From positions 867,702-931,701 of the forward strand of contig CP051238.1 of assembly GCA_017794925.1 (NCBI GenBank): a stretch of 64,000 nt of DNA, written 5' to 3'. The notes beneath the pieces were generated by a model. It had not been told where the DNA came from. It did not search any database and saw only the letters and a list, made by a program, of their open reading frames with translations. Positions 53,784 to 61,947 of this stretch are shown one piece after another; position 1 is the stretch's first letter, and every line of letters starts with the position of its first letter. The DNA comes from Aestuariibacter sp. (lineage in GTDB: Bacteria > Pseudomonadota > Gammaproteobacteria > Enterobacterales > Alteromonadaceae). The position numbers were made by a program, and so were the translations under genes.

Positions 53784-54953
53784 ATGAAAATGAATAAATC
53801 ACTACTTGCTTTAACCGTTGCCTTCACCACTTTCAGTCAGGCGAATGCTGCAGACACCACCGTTATTAAAGCGCTGGATACAAACATTGAAATTACGCCT
53901 TACGCTCGCGTTGTAGCAGGGCTTGAGCAGGTCAATAACTCCTTTGACGCCGGTGTGACTGGTAACCGTACACAGGCTGAATTTAACCAGTGGGGCATTT
54001 CCTATTTTGGTATGAACGCTAAGGTAGCCTTGACCGGCGGATGGTCTGCCGTGGCCAATCTGGAAAGTGGTTTTGGTACGAATACCGGTGAGTTAAGCAT
54101 TCCGGATACGCTGTTTGACCGCGCTTCGAACGCGGGTTTACAGCATGATAGCTATGGACAGTTAACCATTGGTACTCATCTGGTAATCAATCAGGATATT
54201 GCCGATATCGACCCAATGACACTTCAACTATACGGTATCAACACATTGGTCAATGGTGCTAACGAAGGGACCGCTGAGAACTCAGTACTGTATCGCTCAC
54301 CGGAATGGAACGGTTTCAGCGTCGGCCTGATGCGTGAATTTGGCGCGATTAGTGGTTACAGCGATCGTTCAAGCGGCACTGGTATCTCGTTGGCGTATCA
54401 TTCTGATGATCTAACGGTGCGAGCGATTCACCAGAGTCGTAAGGACGAATTTGGCCGCTATTCCGGTGGTAAATACTATGGAATGGGAAGCTTCTCTCAG
54501 TGGATCTACGTTAAAACCTACACCCTGGGAGCTGCGTACGACTTTGGCGATCTGACTGCCTATGCAGGCTATGAGTATGTTGAAGCGCCTGAGTCAGGTT
54601 TCACCATTCAGGGCGTTACGGATGATGAAGCGTCCATGGCCTGGTTAGGTGTGAATTACCAACTCACCGAAAAAACCGAATTGCTGGCTGCATGGTACAG
54701 TAATGAAATGGACTACAGCCAAAAAGAAAGTGACCTGGTTACTCTGGGCGTGAACTACTACTGGACGCCGGCAGTAACCGTTTATGCAACCGTTGGTTAT
54801 GTGTCAAATAATGAAGCGCCTGCTGAGTTAACCAATACTGTTGGCAATAACAGCCATGCCCTGAATTACCTGGAACAGGCTTGTAGTGCCATCGACGATT
54901 GTAATGGCTCGAGCCAGACCGGTGCGTACTTCGGTATCACCATTAACCTGTAA
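53784..54953 (+). CDS. Outer-membrane porin (general Gram-negative porin type)
   Basis: 389 residues. A signal peptide (about 1-22, ending ANAA) precedes a 16-strand barrel pattern: ITPYARVVAGLEQVNNSF, FGMNAKVALTGGWSAVANLESGFGTNTG, YGQLTIGTHL, NSVLYRSPEWNGFSVGLMREFG, TYTLGAAYDFGDLTAYAGYEYVE. It ends AYFGITINL with the expected C-terminal hydrophobic residue, though leucine rather than phenylalanine. The position between a GH3 enzyme and a sugar transporter suggests it admits oligosaccharides. Confidence 0.88.
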   Translation: MKMNKSLLALTVAFTTFSQANAADTTVIKALDTNIEITPYARVVAGLEQVNNSFDAGVTGNRTQAEFNQWGISYFGMNAKVALTGGWSAVANLESGFGTNTGELSIPDTLFDRASNAGLQHDSYGQLTIGTHLVINQDIADIDPMTLQLYGINTLVNGANEGTAENSVLYRSPEWNGFSVGLMREFGAISGYSDRSSGTGISLAYHSDDLTVRAIHQSRKDEFGRYSGGKYYGMGSFSQWIYVKTYTLGAAYDFGDLTAYAGYEYVEAPESGFTIQGVTDDEASMAWLGVNYQLTEKTELLAAWYSNEMDYSQKESDLVTLGVNYYWTPAVTVYATVGYVSNNEAPAELTNTVGNNSHALNYLEQACSAIDDCNGSSQTGAYFGITINL

Positions 54954-54965
54954 AGCGTGCCTGTA

Positions 54966-55008
54966 AAAATGCCGGTGTGGACGGATGTTTGCACTGGCAT
55001 TTTCTTTT
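54966..55008 (+). terminator. Intrinsic terminator after the porin gene
   Basis: AAAATGCCGGTG (54966-54977) pairs with CACTGGCATTTT (54992-55003) with one G-U pair, followed by TTTTCTTTT. It implies that the downstream transporter has its own promoter in the remaining about 90 bp or depends on read-through. Confidence 0.75.
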
Positions 55009-55097
55009 CAACACTTGTTTTACGAACATCATCTCATCGGAATGGGTCATGCTGCAGCTCTGCAAATTAAACCCGCTCCTGATCAAAGAGGTTAATT

Positions 55098-56354
55098 ATG
55101 GCTGGTCATTCAACGCACCATAGCTCAGCAATGCTAACAGAATCTGGTATTCCCCGTTCTTACGGTGTCAGTTTGTATTTTCTAACGATGTTGTTTTTCA
55201 TATGGGGATTTATTACCTGTTTGAATGACATTCTGATCCCTCACCTTAAAGCGGTTTATTCTCTTTCTTACACCGAATCCATGATGATTCAGTTTTGCTT
55301 TTTTGGGGCTTACTTCCTGATGTCTTTGCCTGCAGGTAGCCTGGTGAATAAGTGGGGCTATCAAAAAGGGATTGTGCTGGGATTATCCATTGCTTCTATT
55401 GGCTGTTTGGTTTTTATCCTGGCCTCAGTGATTAATCTGTATGCCATCTTTCTTACTGCGCTGTTTATCCTGGCCACCGGGATTACGCTTTTACAGGTTT
55501 CAGCCAATCCTTACGTCAATGTAATGGGTCCGCAAGAAACAGCGGCAAGTCGGCTTACCATGACCCAGGCTTTTAACTCCCTGGGTACAACTATCGCTCC
55601 TTTCATTGGCGCATTATTTATCTTTTCTGGTCAGGGCTCCCATGGCACAGATACAAGCAGTGATGCCTCTGCGCTAATAGGCCCTTATTTGGGTATTGCG
55701 ATTACTCTGGCTCTGCTTGCATTGCTTTTTAAAGTCATTGACCTTCCGGCTATCGGACATAAAAACAACGATCTCCATCATCCATTTCTGCTACTAAAGG
55801 CACACAGAAATTTGGCCTTGGGAACGGTGGGTATTTTTCTCTATGTTGGGGCTGAAGTCTCTATTGGCAGTTTTATGATCAACTTCTTCGGTCTTGAGTC
55901 TGTCGCAGGTTTGAGCGAAGCAAACGCGGCTTCATACGTGGCGTTGTACTGGGGCGGCGCGATGGTGGGCCGTTTTATTGGTGCCTGGGTGATGCAGAAA
56001 CTCGCTGCGGGCAAAGTGCTTGCGTTTAATGCCCTGATGGCTGTGGCATTACTTTTTGCAGTACTTGTGTTGGAGGGTAACCTGGCGATGTGGGCAGTGA
56101 TTGCCGTTGGCATGTTCAACAGTATTATGTTCCCCACAATTTTCAGTTTGTCTTTGCATGGACTTGGGGATAAAACGGGGCAAGGGTCTGGCATTCTTTG
56201 CCTGGCGATTGTTGGTGGTGCGCTGGTGCCGCTACTGCAAGGCGTTATAGCGGATGAAGTTAGTTTGCAATCATCCTTTGTTATTCCGTTGCTGTGCTAT
56301 GGGTATATAGCGTGGTTTGGCTTTTTCAACAGGGATAACAAGCAGTCTGGATAA
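55098..56354 (+). CDS. FucP/GluP-type sugar:H+ symporter (MFS)
   Basis: 418 residues with twelve predicted membrane helices. GFITCLNDILIPHLKAVYSLSY in helix 1, GAYFLMSLPAGSLVNKWGYQKGI and LQVSANPYVNVMGP are signatures of the FucP/GluP (glucose/galactose) family. It imports a hexose, presumably that released by the GH3 enzyme. AAGAGG precedes the ATG. The gene is followed by the second copy of the pckA-type terminator element. Confidence 0.92.
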   Translation: MAGHSTHHSSAMLTESGIPRSYGVSLYFLTMLFFIWGFITCLNDILIPHLKAVYSLSYTESMMIQFCFFGAYFLMSLPAGSLVNKWGYQKGIVLGLSIASIGCLVFILASVINLYAIFLTALFILATGITLLQVSANPYVNVMGPQETAASRLTMTQAFNSLGTTIAPFIGALFIFSGQGSHGTDTSSDASALIGPYLGIAITLALLALLFKVIDLPAIGHKNNDLHHPFLLLKAHRNLALGTVGIFLYVGAEVSIGSFMINFFGLESVAGLSEANAASYVALYWGGAMVGRFIGAWVMQKLAAGKVLAFNALMAVALLFAVLVLEGNLAMWAVIAVGMFNSIMFPTIFSLSLHGLGDKTGQGSGILCLAIVGGALVPLLQGVIADEVSLQSSFVIPLLCYGYIAWFGFFNRDNKQSG

Positions 56355-56372
56355 TGCTTTTTTATCTTTCGT

Positions 56373-56440
56373 ACTTACCGATTTTATATCGTCCTCAAAG
56401 TGATAATTTAGCCCGTTTGTATATGTAAACGGGCTTTTTT
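56373..56440 (+). repeat. Direct repeat copy 2: two-hairpin terminator element after the sugar transporter
   Basis: A 68-bp element matching 37815-37883 in the same orientation, with identity blocks ACTTACCGATTTT, GTCCTCAAAGTGATAA, TTAGCCCGTTTG and AAACGGGCTTTTTT. The terminator loop differs (TATATG against CGTGAG) and the first hairpin is decayed. It terminates the transporter gene. Together the two copies bracket the accessory block. Confidence 0.85.
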
Positions 56441-56484
56441 CACTATTGCGACTCGTTTCTTTTCTATTCTAACGGCGTTACAAC

Positions 56485-57075
56485 CTATACCTTTTTGTTC
56501 GATTCAGGCCAGTGAACGATAACGTTATGCAATACCCACACATCCATGTCTTTGTATGCCTGGACGTACGCTTCAGCGTCACCTTTAGGGCCGGATATAG
56601 AATATTGCAAATAAGCTTCTCCATTTGATCCTGATGTTCGAATGCTCCCCGTAACAAAGTAGCCTGCTTCAATCGGTTCGCCGATCACGTCAACAACGTC
56701 AGCATGTTGCGATATAGCCGTCAAAGATTGCCCGAAAGCTTCACCTTTCAGCATGTTGCCAATCAGGGTGAAGAACAGGGGAAAGACGACGAGCCAAAGG
56801 GCCAATCCTACGTTGCGCCATGTTTTTTGTGTTTGTTTAAAATGTTCTACATCGCGCCAGGTTCTGTTTTTCCACGCCCATTCATTGCCTTTGGCGCCGA
56901 GTATGAAAAACATAACGATATTGACCAAGGGCACAAACATTAGAAGCGCAATGTACGTACTGTTCCCGATGCCCCAAATCCAATTAAGTAAAAACGCGCC
57001 CCAATTCCAGCCTTTCACTTCCGGTGGCACTATGGATTTTTTTCCTAATCCTGAGGTGTATTGTTGTTGATCCAT
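56485..57075 (-). CDS. Membrane protein with C-terminal Coa1-like domain
   Basis: 196 residues. The N-terminus (VPPEVKGWNWGAFLLNWIWGIGN) and two helices (about 38-62 and 88-110) with LGAKGNEWAWKNRTW form a membrane module seen in several bacterial small membrane proteins. The C-terminal part (about 118-190; ISQHADVVDVIGEPIEAGY and GSNGEAYLQYSISGPKGDAEAYVQA) resembles the Coa1 fold named for a cytochrome oxidase assembly factor. No oxidase genes are near, so a Coa1 function here is only a family label. Confidence 0.7.
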   Translation of the reverse strand: MDQQQYTSGLGKKSIVPPEVKGWNWGAFLLNWIWGIGNSTYIALLMFVPLVNIVMFFILGAKGNEWAWKNRTWRDVEHFKQTQKTWRNVGLALWLVVFPLFFTLIGNMLKGEAFGQSLTAISQHADVVDVIGEPIEAGYFVTGSIRTSGSNGEAYLQYSISGPKGDAEAYVQAYKDMDVWVLHNVIVHWPESNKKV

Positions 57076-57174
57076 TGTTTTGAGTTGCTCCTGTCCTTGT
57101 CTTTACGCTTTGGCCTTAATTAAGAAATTCACAGTAACACGGCTTGCGTGGTTTTATGTAGGTTGAGGATTAAG

Positions 57175-57204
57175 ATCCCTGATATCGCTTCGCAATTCAG
57201 GGAT
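57175..57204. repeat. REP-like palindrome
   Basis: ATCCCTGA (57175-57182) and TCAGGGAT (57197-57204) form a perfect 8-bp stem, followed by GACGG. This CCCTGA...TCAGGGATGACGG pattern is typical of dispersed extragenic palindromes in gammaproteobacteria. Partial echoes AATTCAGGGG and AATTCAAGG follow at about 57219 and 57240. The 252-bp gap holding it has no gene. Confidence 0.5.
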
Positions 57205-57327
57205 GACGGAATGGGAAAATTCAGGGGCGATGAAAAGGGAAATTCAAGGTTGAAGGCAAAAGGATGTAAACCAAAGAGGGGCCAGCATCGTGTCGAGGAG
57301 GTGAGGGCCAATAGATTGAGTTGCCCT

Positions 57328-58668
57328 CTACAACCCTTCACTGGGCAGCCAGAATTCAGCAATAAGGCCACCGTGGGGGTGGTTTCTCAAACTGATTTGT
57401 CCGCCGTGCATTTCAATAATGCGTTTAGTAATCGCCAGGCCGAGCCCTGAGCCGCCAGAACCTCGGGCAGTGTCGCCTTGGGAAAAAGGCCTGAACATAG
57501 ACTCAAGACAGTCTTCCGGAATGCCCGGGCCAAAGTCACGGATAGCGCACACCACTCGGTGCTGCTTCTCATCGAAGTAACTGGTTACCTCAATTTTATT
57601 ACTGCCATATCTAAACGCGTTTTCAATCAGGTTCTCCATGACCCGTTTAACCGCGACTTTGCGCAGTGGAATGGGCGGTAATGGGTTTAGCTCGGTGTGA
57701 ATATGTTTGGCTTCCTGACCATCAGCCTGACTGGATGCGTTGGCCTGACGGCTGTGCACCAATTCGTTGATCAGGGCATTAAGGTTCAGGACTTCTTGTT
57801 TTTCCTGCTGTTCCTGACGGGCATATTCAATAAACTGGTCAATAATGGCGTTCATGTCTTCAATGTCGCTTACAATGCCTTCTTTTATCCAGTCCTGATC
57901 ATCCGGCAGCATTTCCGTTGCCAGGCGAATGCGGGTAAGCGGCGTACGCAAATCATGGGAAATGCCAGCAGTCATCACCATACGGTCGTGTTCTAACTGT
58001 TTAATACCCTGATTCATGCGGTTGAATGCCCTGGTAACTTCAATCATCTCGCTGCTGCCTTCTTCAGGCAGAGGCGGTGGAAACTGCCCGCGACCAACCT
58101 TCATTGCCGCGCGTTGCAAGGCACTTAGCGGACGGTTCAAACGAAGCACAAACAACCAGCCGCCGCCAACACTTAAAATACCGATCAACAGTAAATACAG
58201 CGTGAGTGGGAAGATATTGGCGTCACTGAGTCCGTAAACCGGCATGCGGATCCACATGTCTGGCAGGCTTTCAATATTCAGCCACACGTAATAAGGTGTG
58301 TGTTGCTCCGTGAGTAGCGGCGTACTAATGCGTACTTCCGCCTTTTCACCTAACTGCTGGCTGACCTGATCAGACATAAATTTGTAGAAGGTGGCCTGGC
58401 CCAGTTCTTCTGTTTGCGCTTGCTGAAAGCTGAAAAACTCAATGCCTGTGTTGGCACTGAGCTTATCGATGTAGCCTGGATCGGTTACCAGTGCACGCTG
58501 GGTTTTCAAAGTCGCTGCCTGAGTTGCGATCAGGCTGTTGATTTGTTCGTAACTAGGGCGAATAAAATACAGGGTAACCGACAGGTACGAGACTACCTGG
58601 TTGATTAGCAGCAATACGCCAATCAACATCACGGTTTGCCCGAAGGCGCTTTTAGGAAGTAGTCTCAC
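57328..58668 (-). CDS. envZ: Osmolarity sensor histidine kinase EnvZ
   Basis: 446 residues from a GTG start. [28 protein letters not shown] matches the EnvZ N-terminus. Two membrane helices (about 13-33 and 150-170) flank a periplasmic domain; a HAMP segment ([32 protein letters not shown]) leads to the H-box [20 protein letters not shown] (histidine about 237). The ATP-binding domain has N box [11 protein letters not shown]1 DFGPGIP, F box and G2 GSGLGLAI. It phosphorylates OmpR. It begins 12 bp after the ompR stop. Confidence 0.96.
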   Translation of the reverse strand: MRLLPKSAFGQTVMLIGVLLLINQVVSYLSVTLYFIRPSYEQINSLIATQAATLKTQRALVTDPGYIDKLSANTGIEFFSFQQAQTEELGQATFYKFMSDQVSQQLGEKAEVRISTPLLTEQHTPYYVWLNIESLPDMWIRMPVYGLSDANIFPLTLYLLLIGILSVGGGWLFVLRLNRPLSALQRAAMKVGRGQFPPPLPEEGSSEMIEVTRAFNRMNQGIKQLEHDRMVMTAGISHDLRTPLTRIRLATEMLPDDQDWIKEGIVSDIEDMNAIIDQFIEYARQEQQEKQEVLNLNALINELVHSRQANASSQADGQEAKHIHTELNPLPPIPLRKVAVKRVMENLIENAFRYGSNKIEVTSYFDEKQHRVVCAIRDFGPGIPEDCLESMFRPFSQGDTARGSGGSGLGLAITKRIIEMHGGQISLRNHPHGGLIAEFWLPSEGL

Positions 58669-58680
58669 TAGGTAGGTAAC

Positions 58681-59403
58681 TTATACCGCTTCGCCATCGG
58701 GCACAAAAACGTAACCCAGGCCCCACACTGTTTGAATATAGCGAGGGCTGGCCGGATCTTTTTCCAGCATGCGGCGAAGGCGAGATACCTGTACATCGAT
58801 GCTGCGTTCCAGGGCACTGTAATCGCGGCCGCGTGCCAGATTCATCAGTTTGTCGCGAGATAATGGTTCGCGTGGGTGAGTAACCAGCGACTTCAAGACG
58901 GCAAACTCGCCACTGGTTAATGATAATGGCTTGCCATCTGCGGTCATTTCCCGGGTAGCCAGATTTAGGCGATATTCGCCAAACTCAACGATCTGCTCTT
59001 CCATCGATGGCGCGCCCGGTGCCTCAACGGTTTGGCGACGCAAAACCGCTCGTGCTCTGGCTAATAATTCGCGAGGATTGAAAGGCTTAGGCAGGTAATC
59101 GTCGGCACCCATTTCAAGACCGATGATGCGGTCGACTTCGTCGCCTTTAGCGGTCAGCATGATGATAGGCATTTTGCTCTCGGCCTGTCGTAAGCGTCGG
59201 CAAATGGACAAACCGTCTTCGCCAGGCAACATGAGGTCTAGTACCATCAGGTGAAAATTCTCACGCTCTAACAGACGATCCATCTGTTCCGAGTTGGCGG
59301 CACTGCGAACCTGAAATCCCTGTTCAACCAAATAGCGTTCTAACAAACTGCGCAAACGCATGTCGTCGTCGACAACCAATATTTTTGATGTTTCCTGACC
59401 CAT
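58681..59403 (-). CDS. ompR: Response regulator OmpR
   Basis: 240 residues from the ATG at 59403; a TTG four codons earlier is in frame. Receiver domain: VVDDDMRLRSLL, phospho-acceptor aspartate 56 in VLDLMLPGEDG, MLTAKGDE and KPFNPRELLAR. The winged-helix DNA-binding domain (about 135-238) has LSLTSGEFAVLKSLVTHPREPLSRDKLMNLARGRDYSALERSIDVQVSRLRRMLE. It controls porin and osmotic genes. ompR-envZ order is as in E. coli. Confidence 0.97.
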   Translation of the reverse strand: MGQETSKILVVDDDMRLRSLLERYLVEQGFQVRSAANSEQMDRLLERENFHLMVLDLMLPGEDGLSICRRLRQAESKMPIIMLTAKGDEVDRIIGLEMGADDYLPKPFNPRELLARARAVLRRQTVEAPGAPSMEEQIVEFGEYRLNLATREMTADGKPLSLTSGEFAVLKSLVTHPREPLSRDKLMNLARGRDYSALERSIDVQVSRLRRMLEKDPASPRYIQTVWGLGYVFVPDGEAV

Positions 59404-59507
59404 TGCCGGCCCCAATCACATAAGTACTCTATGCAACTATAACCCTAAGTGAGCAAAGACAAAAGTGCCCAAATGTTTCTGTGAAATGTGGATTGTTACA
59501 AAGCGTG

Positions 59508-60761
59508 TCAGCTTATTGGCATGATATAGGTAGCAACGCCGTACACCAGGGCGTAACCTAAAGAGTACGCTATCAATAACAATAGGAAGTATTTTCCATA
59601 ACGCGCAAAGCTCAAGCCTTGCACTTTACTCATAGCCACAATACCCGCAGCCGAGCCGATGATCAGCAGGGAACCGCCCACCCCCACCGCATAGGTCAGC
59701 AGCATCCATTCGCTCACGGTCATGGTGATATTGGCTTTCAGCAATGCGGCGGTCAGCGGCACGTTATCAATCAATGCTGACAATGCGCCCATAATGTAGT
59801 TGGCCACCGTAGGCGGAAACATGTCGTAAAGATAAAGCAAGGAATGTAATGCTTCGATGTGCTCTAGCATGCCGACTAACAACAATACGCCAAGGAAGAA
59901 CAGCAAGGTGTCGAATTCGATGTAGCGAATATAGTCGAGGATCGGGTCCTGGTCGTCGTCATCACCCAGTGAATTCGCCACAAGAAACATAATGGCCATG
60001 CCTGCCAAAAAGCTAAGCATAGGGGGAATGGCAAACAGTACGTTGAGGATCAGGGTAAACAGGATAGTTGCCAGGAAGATACCGGCAATCACATAATCGA
60101 TGCGACTGGTGTCGTGTTGAGTTTTGCGAATTTTAACCACACCGCTCATGCCGGTACTCAACAATGTAGCCAGCAGCATGACAGCCAAAAACGAGGGCAC
60201 CAGTAACCAGAACAGCTGCGTAATGGTGACTTTGTGCTGCATAAAAATCATCAGCGTGGTGACATCGCCGGTAATTAGCGAGACACCGCCAGAGTTGACC
60301 GAAAAGACCACCAATACAGCAAAACGCAATGTTTGATTAAGCGGTAAGCCCAGAGACAGCACCATGGCAATCGATACCAGAGTAGCAGTAATGTTGTCAG
60401 CCAGTGACGAGAAGCAAAAGCTGAACACGGCGGTAATAAACATCAGCTTTTTTAGTGAAATCTGTGTCGGCATGACCAGATTGAGCATGTTGGCTATTAG
60501 CCCTTTGCGGTTCAGATAGGCCACAAAGGTCATGGCGGCCACCAGGAAAAGCCACAGCGTCGATATTTCCGTTATGTTATGTAGCAGCCCTTCGTTAATT
60601 TGTTCGGTCTGTTCGGGACTTCCCGATGTCATGAACAATAACATCCAGGCCAGAGTACCAAAAAATAAGGTGATTTTTGCTTTGTTGACGTGCAACACTT
60701 CTTCAAACATGACACCCAAAAGGGCCAAAGCGGCGAGGAGAATGAGGACAATATCGAGCAT
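59508..60761 (-). CDS. nhaD: Na+/H+ antiporter NhaD
   Basis: 417 residues, with about eleven to twelve predicted membrane helices. The FEEVLHVNKAKITLFFGTLAWMLLFM start, SFCFSSLADNITATLVSIAMVL, SVNSGGVSLITGDVTTLMIFM and ALSALIDNVPLTAALLKAN are hallmarks of NhaD in the ion-transporter superfamily; polar residues in these helices (LADN, TGD, DN) are the likely cation path. It exports Na+ (or Li+) in exchange for H+, as expected in a marine bacterium. Separate from ompR by 104 bp. Confidence 0.95.
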   Translation of the reverse strand: MLDIVLILLAALALLGVMFEEVLHVNKAKITLFFGTLAWMLLFMTSGSPEQTEQINEGLLHNITEISTLWLFLVAAMTFVAYLNRKGLIANMLNLVMPTQISLKKLMFITAVFSFCFSSLADNITATLVSIAMVLSLGLPLNQTLRFAVLVVFSVNSGGVSLITGDVTTLMIFMQHKVTITQLFWLLVPSFLAVMLLATLLSTGMSGVVKIRKTQHDTSRIDYVIAGIFLATILFTLILNVLFAIPPMLSFLAGMAIMFLVANSLGDDDDQDPILDYIRYIEFDTLLFFLGVLLLVGMLEHIEALHSLLYLYDMFPPTVANYIMGALSALIDNVPLTAALLKANITMTVSEWMLLTYAVGVGGSLLIIGSAAGIVAMSKVQGLSFARYGKYFLLLLIAYSLGYALVYGVATYIMPIS

Positions 60762-60820
60762 AACGGAAGCGCCAATGGAACAGTGCCGGTATTGTATGAA
60801 TACAGCCTGCTGAGTAAAGC

Positions 60821-60847
60821 AAAAACACGCCCTTTTGAGCGTGTTTT
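60821..60847 (-). terminator. Intrinsic terminator downstream of prkB
   Basis: AAAACACGC (60822-60830) and GCGTGTTTT (60839-60847) form a 9-bp stem with an 8-base loop; on the minus strand the stem runs into five T. It lies about 97 bp after the prkB stop and before nhaD, isolating the two. Confidence 0.7.
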
Positions 60848-60943
60848 GAGGTATATCTGTTATTGATTCAGAAAATGCGAGACTTTGGTCTTAATACTTA
60901 AGAAAGCTAATGTAATCAGTGTGTTAATAGGGTGGTTGAATTG

Positions 60944-61840
60944 TTACTGAACCCAGTCCATTTGATAGCCACGCTTCTGTTTGCGCTTCATTAAATCTTC
61001 GATTAATGGGGTTAATATTAACTCCATGGCCAGACCCATTTTGCCGCCCGGTACAACCAGCGTGTTAATGCGTGACATAAACGAGCCGTCGATCATTTGC
61101 AGTAAATACGGGAAGTTCACGTTCTTCATTTCGCGGCGGAACCGCACAACCACAAAACTTTCGTCCTGGGTGGGAATTTCACGCGCACTGAAAGGGTTTG
61201 ATGTATCAACCGTGGGTACACGCTGAAAGTTGACGTGAGTACGCGAGAATTGTGGTGTGATGTAATGGAAATAGTCGTCCAGGCCACGCACGATGCTACT
61301 CATTACGGCTTCACGCGAGTGCCCACGGTCGGTGGTGTCCCGCACAATCTTTTGAATCCACTCCAGGTTTACAATCGGCACCATGCCTACCAGCAGGTCA
61401 ACGTGCTTCGCTACATCGATGTCTTCGGTTTTTACGCCACCGTGTAATCCCTCGTAGAACAGTAGATCTGTTGTGGCAGGCAATTCCTGCCAGGGGGTGA
61501 ACGTACCTGGCATTTGATTGAATGGCACTGCGTCATCAAATGTGTGTAAATACTGACGAAATTTGCCCGTGCCATCGTCACCGTATTGCTGAAACAGGGT
61601 TTCTAATAATGCAAAATCATTCGCTTTAGGGCCAAAGTAACTAATATGACGACCCTGCTCCTGGGCTTTGCGAATTTCCACTTCCATTTCAGGACGCGTA
61701 AAGCGGTGAAAGCTGTCTCCGCCCACATAGGCAGCATCAATACTCAGATTGCGAAAAATGTGTCGAATGGCATTGGTGGTGGTAGTGGTACCCGCACCGG
61801 AAGAACCTGTTATCGCTATAATGGGATGTTTAACCGACAT
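60944..61840 (-). CDS. prkB: Phosphoribulokinase-like protein PrkB
   Basis: 298 residues, near E. coli PrkB (289). P-loop GSSGAGTTTTT (about 12-22), GGDSFHRFTRPEM, GRHISYFGPKANDFALLE and LLFYEGLHGGV, then IVNLEWIQKIVRDTTDRGHSREAV and SRTHVNFQRVPTVDTSNPF. The family would phosphorylate ribulose 5-phosphate, but in heterotrophs without RuBisCO the physiological role is unclear. No Calvin-cycle gene is in the window. In E. coli it adjoins yheU; here it stands alone. Confidence 0.95.
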   Translation of the reverse strand: MSVKHPIIAITGSSGAGTTTTTNAIRHIFRNLSIDAAYVGGDSFHRFTRPEMEVEIRKAQEQGRHISYFGPKANDFALLETLFQQYGDDGTGKFRQYLHTFDDAVPFNQMPGTFTPWQELPATTDLLFYEGLHGGVKTEDIDVAKHVDLLVGMVPIVNLEWIQKIVRDTTDRGHSREAVMSSIVRGLDDYFHYITPQFSRTHVNFQRVPTVDTSNPFSAREIPTQDESFVVVRFRREMKNVNFPYLLQMIDGSFMSRINTLVVPGGKMGLAMELILTPLIEDLMKRKQKRGYQMDWVQ

Positions 61841-61947
61841 GACAATTCTTTGTTAATTGGACGCACTGCGACCTTGATGAAAATAAGGGAGCGCTGTCTC
61901 AATGCGAGAAAACCAGACCCTAGTTATATGCTGTGCGAGCAGAATAA

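Noticed and set aside
37884..56372. Accessory block considered as a prophage or integrative element
   Set aside because: No integrase, recombinase, phage structural, conjugation or toxin-antitoxin gene was found; only flanking repeats support mobility.
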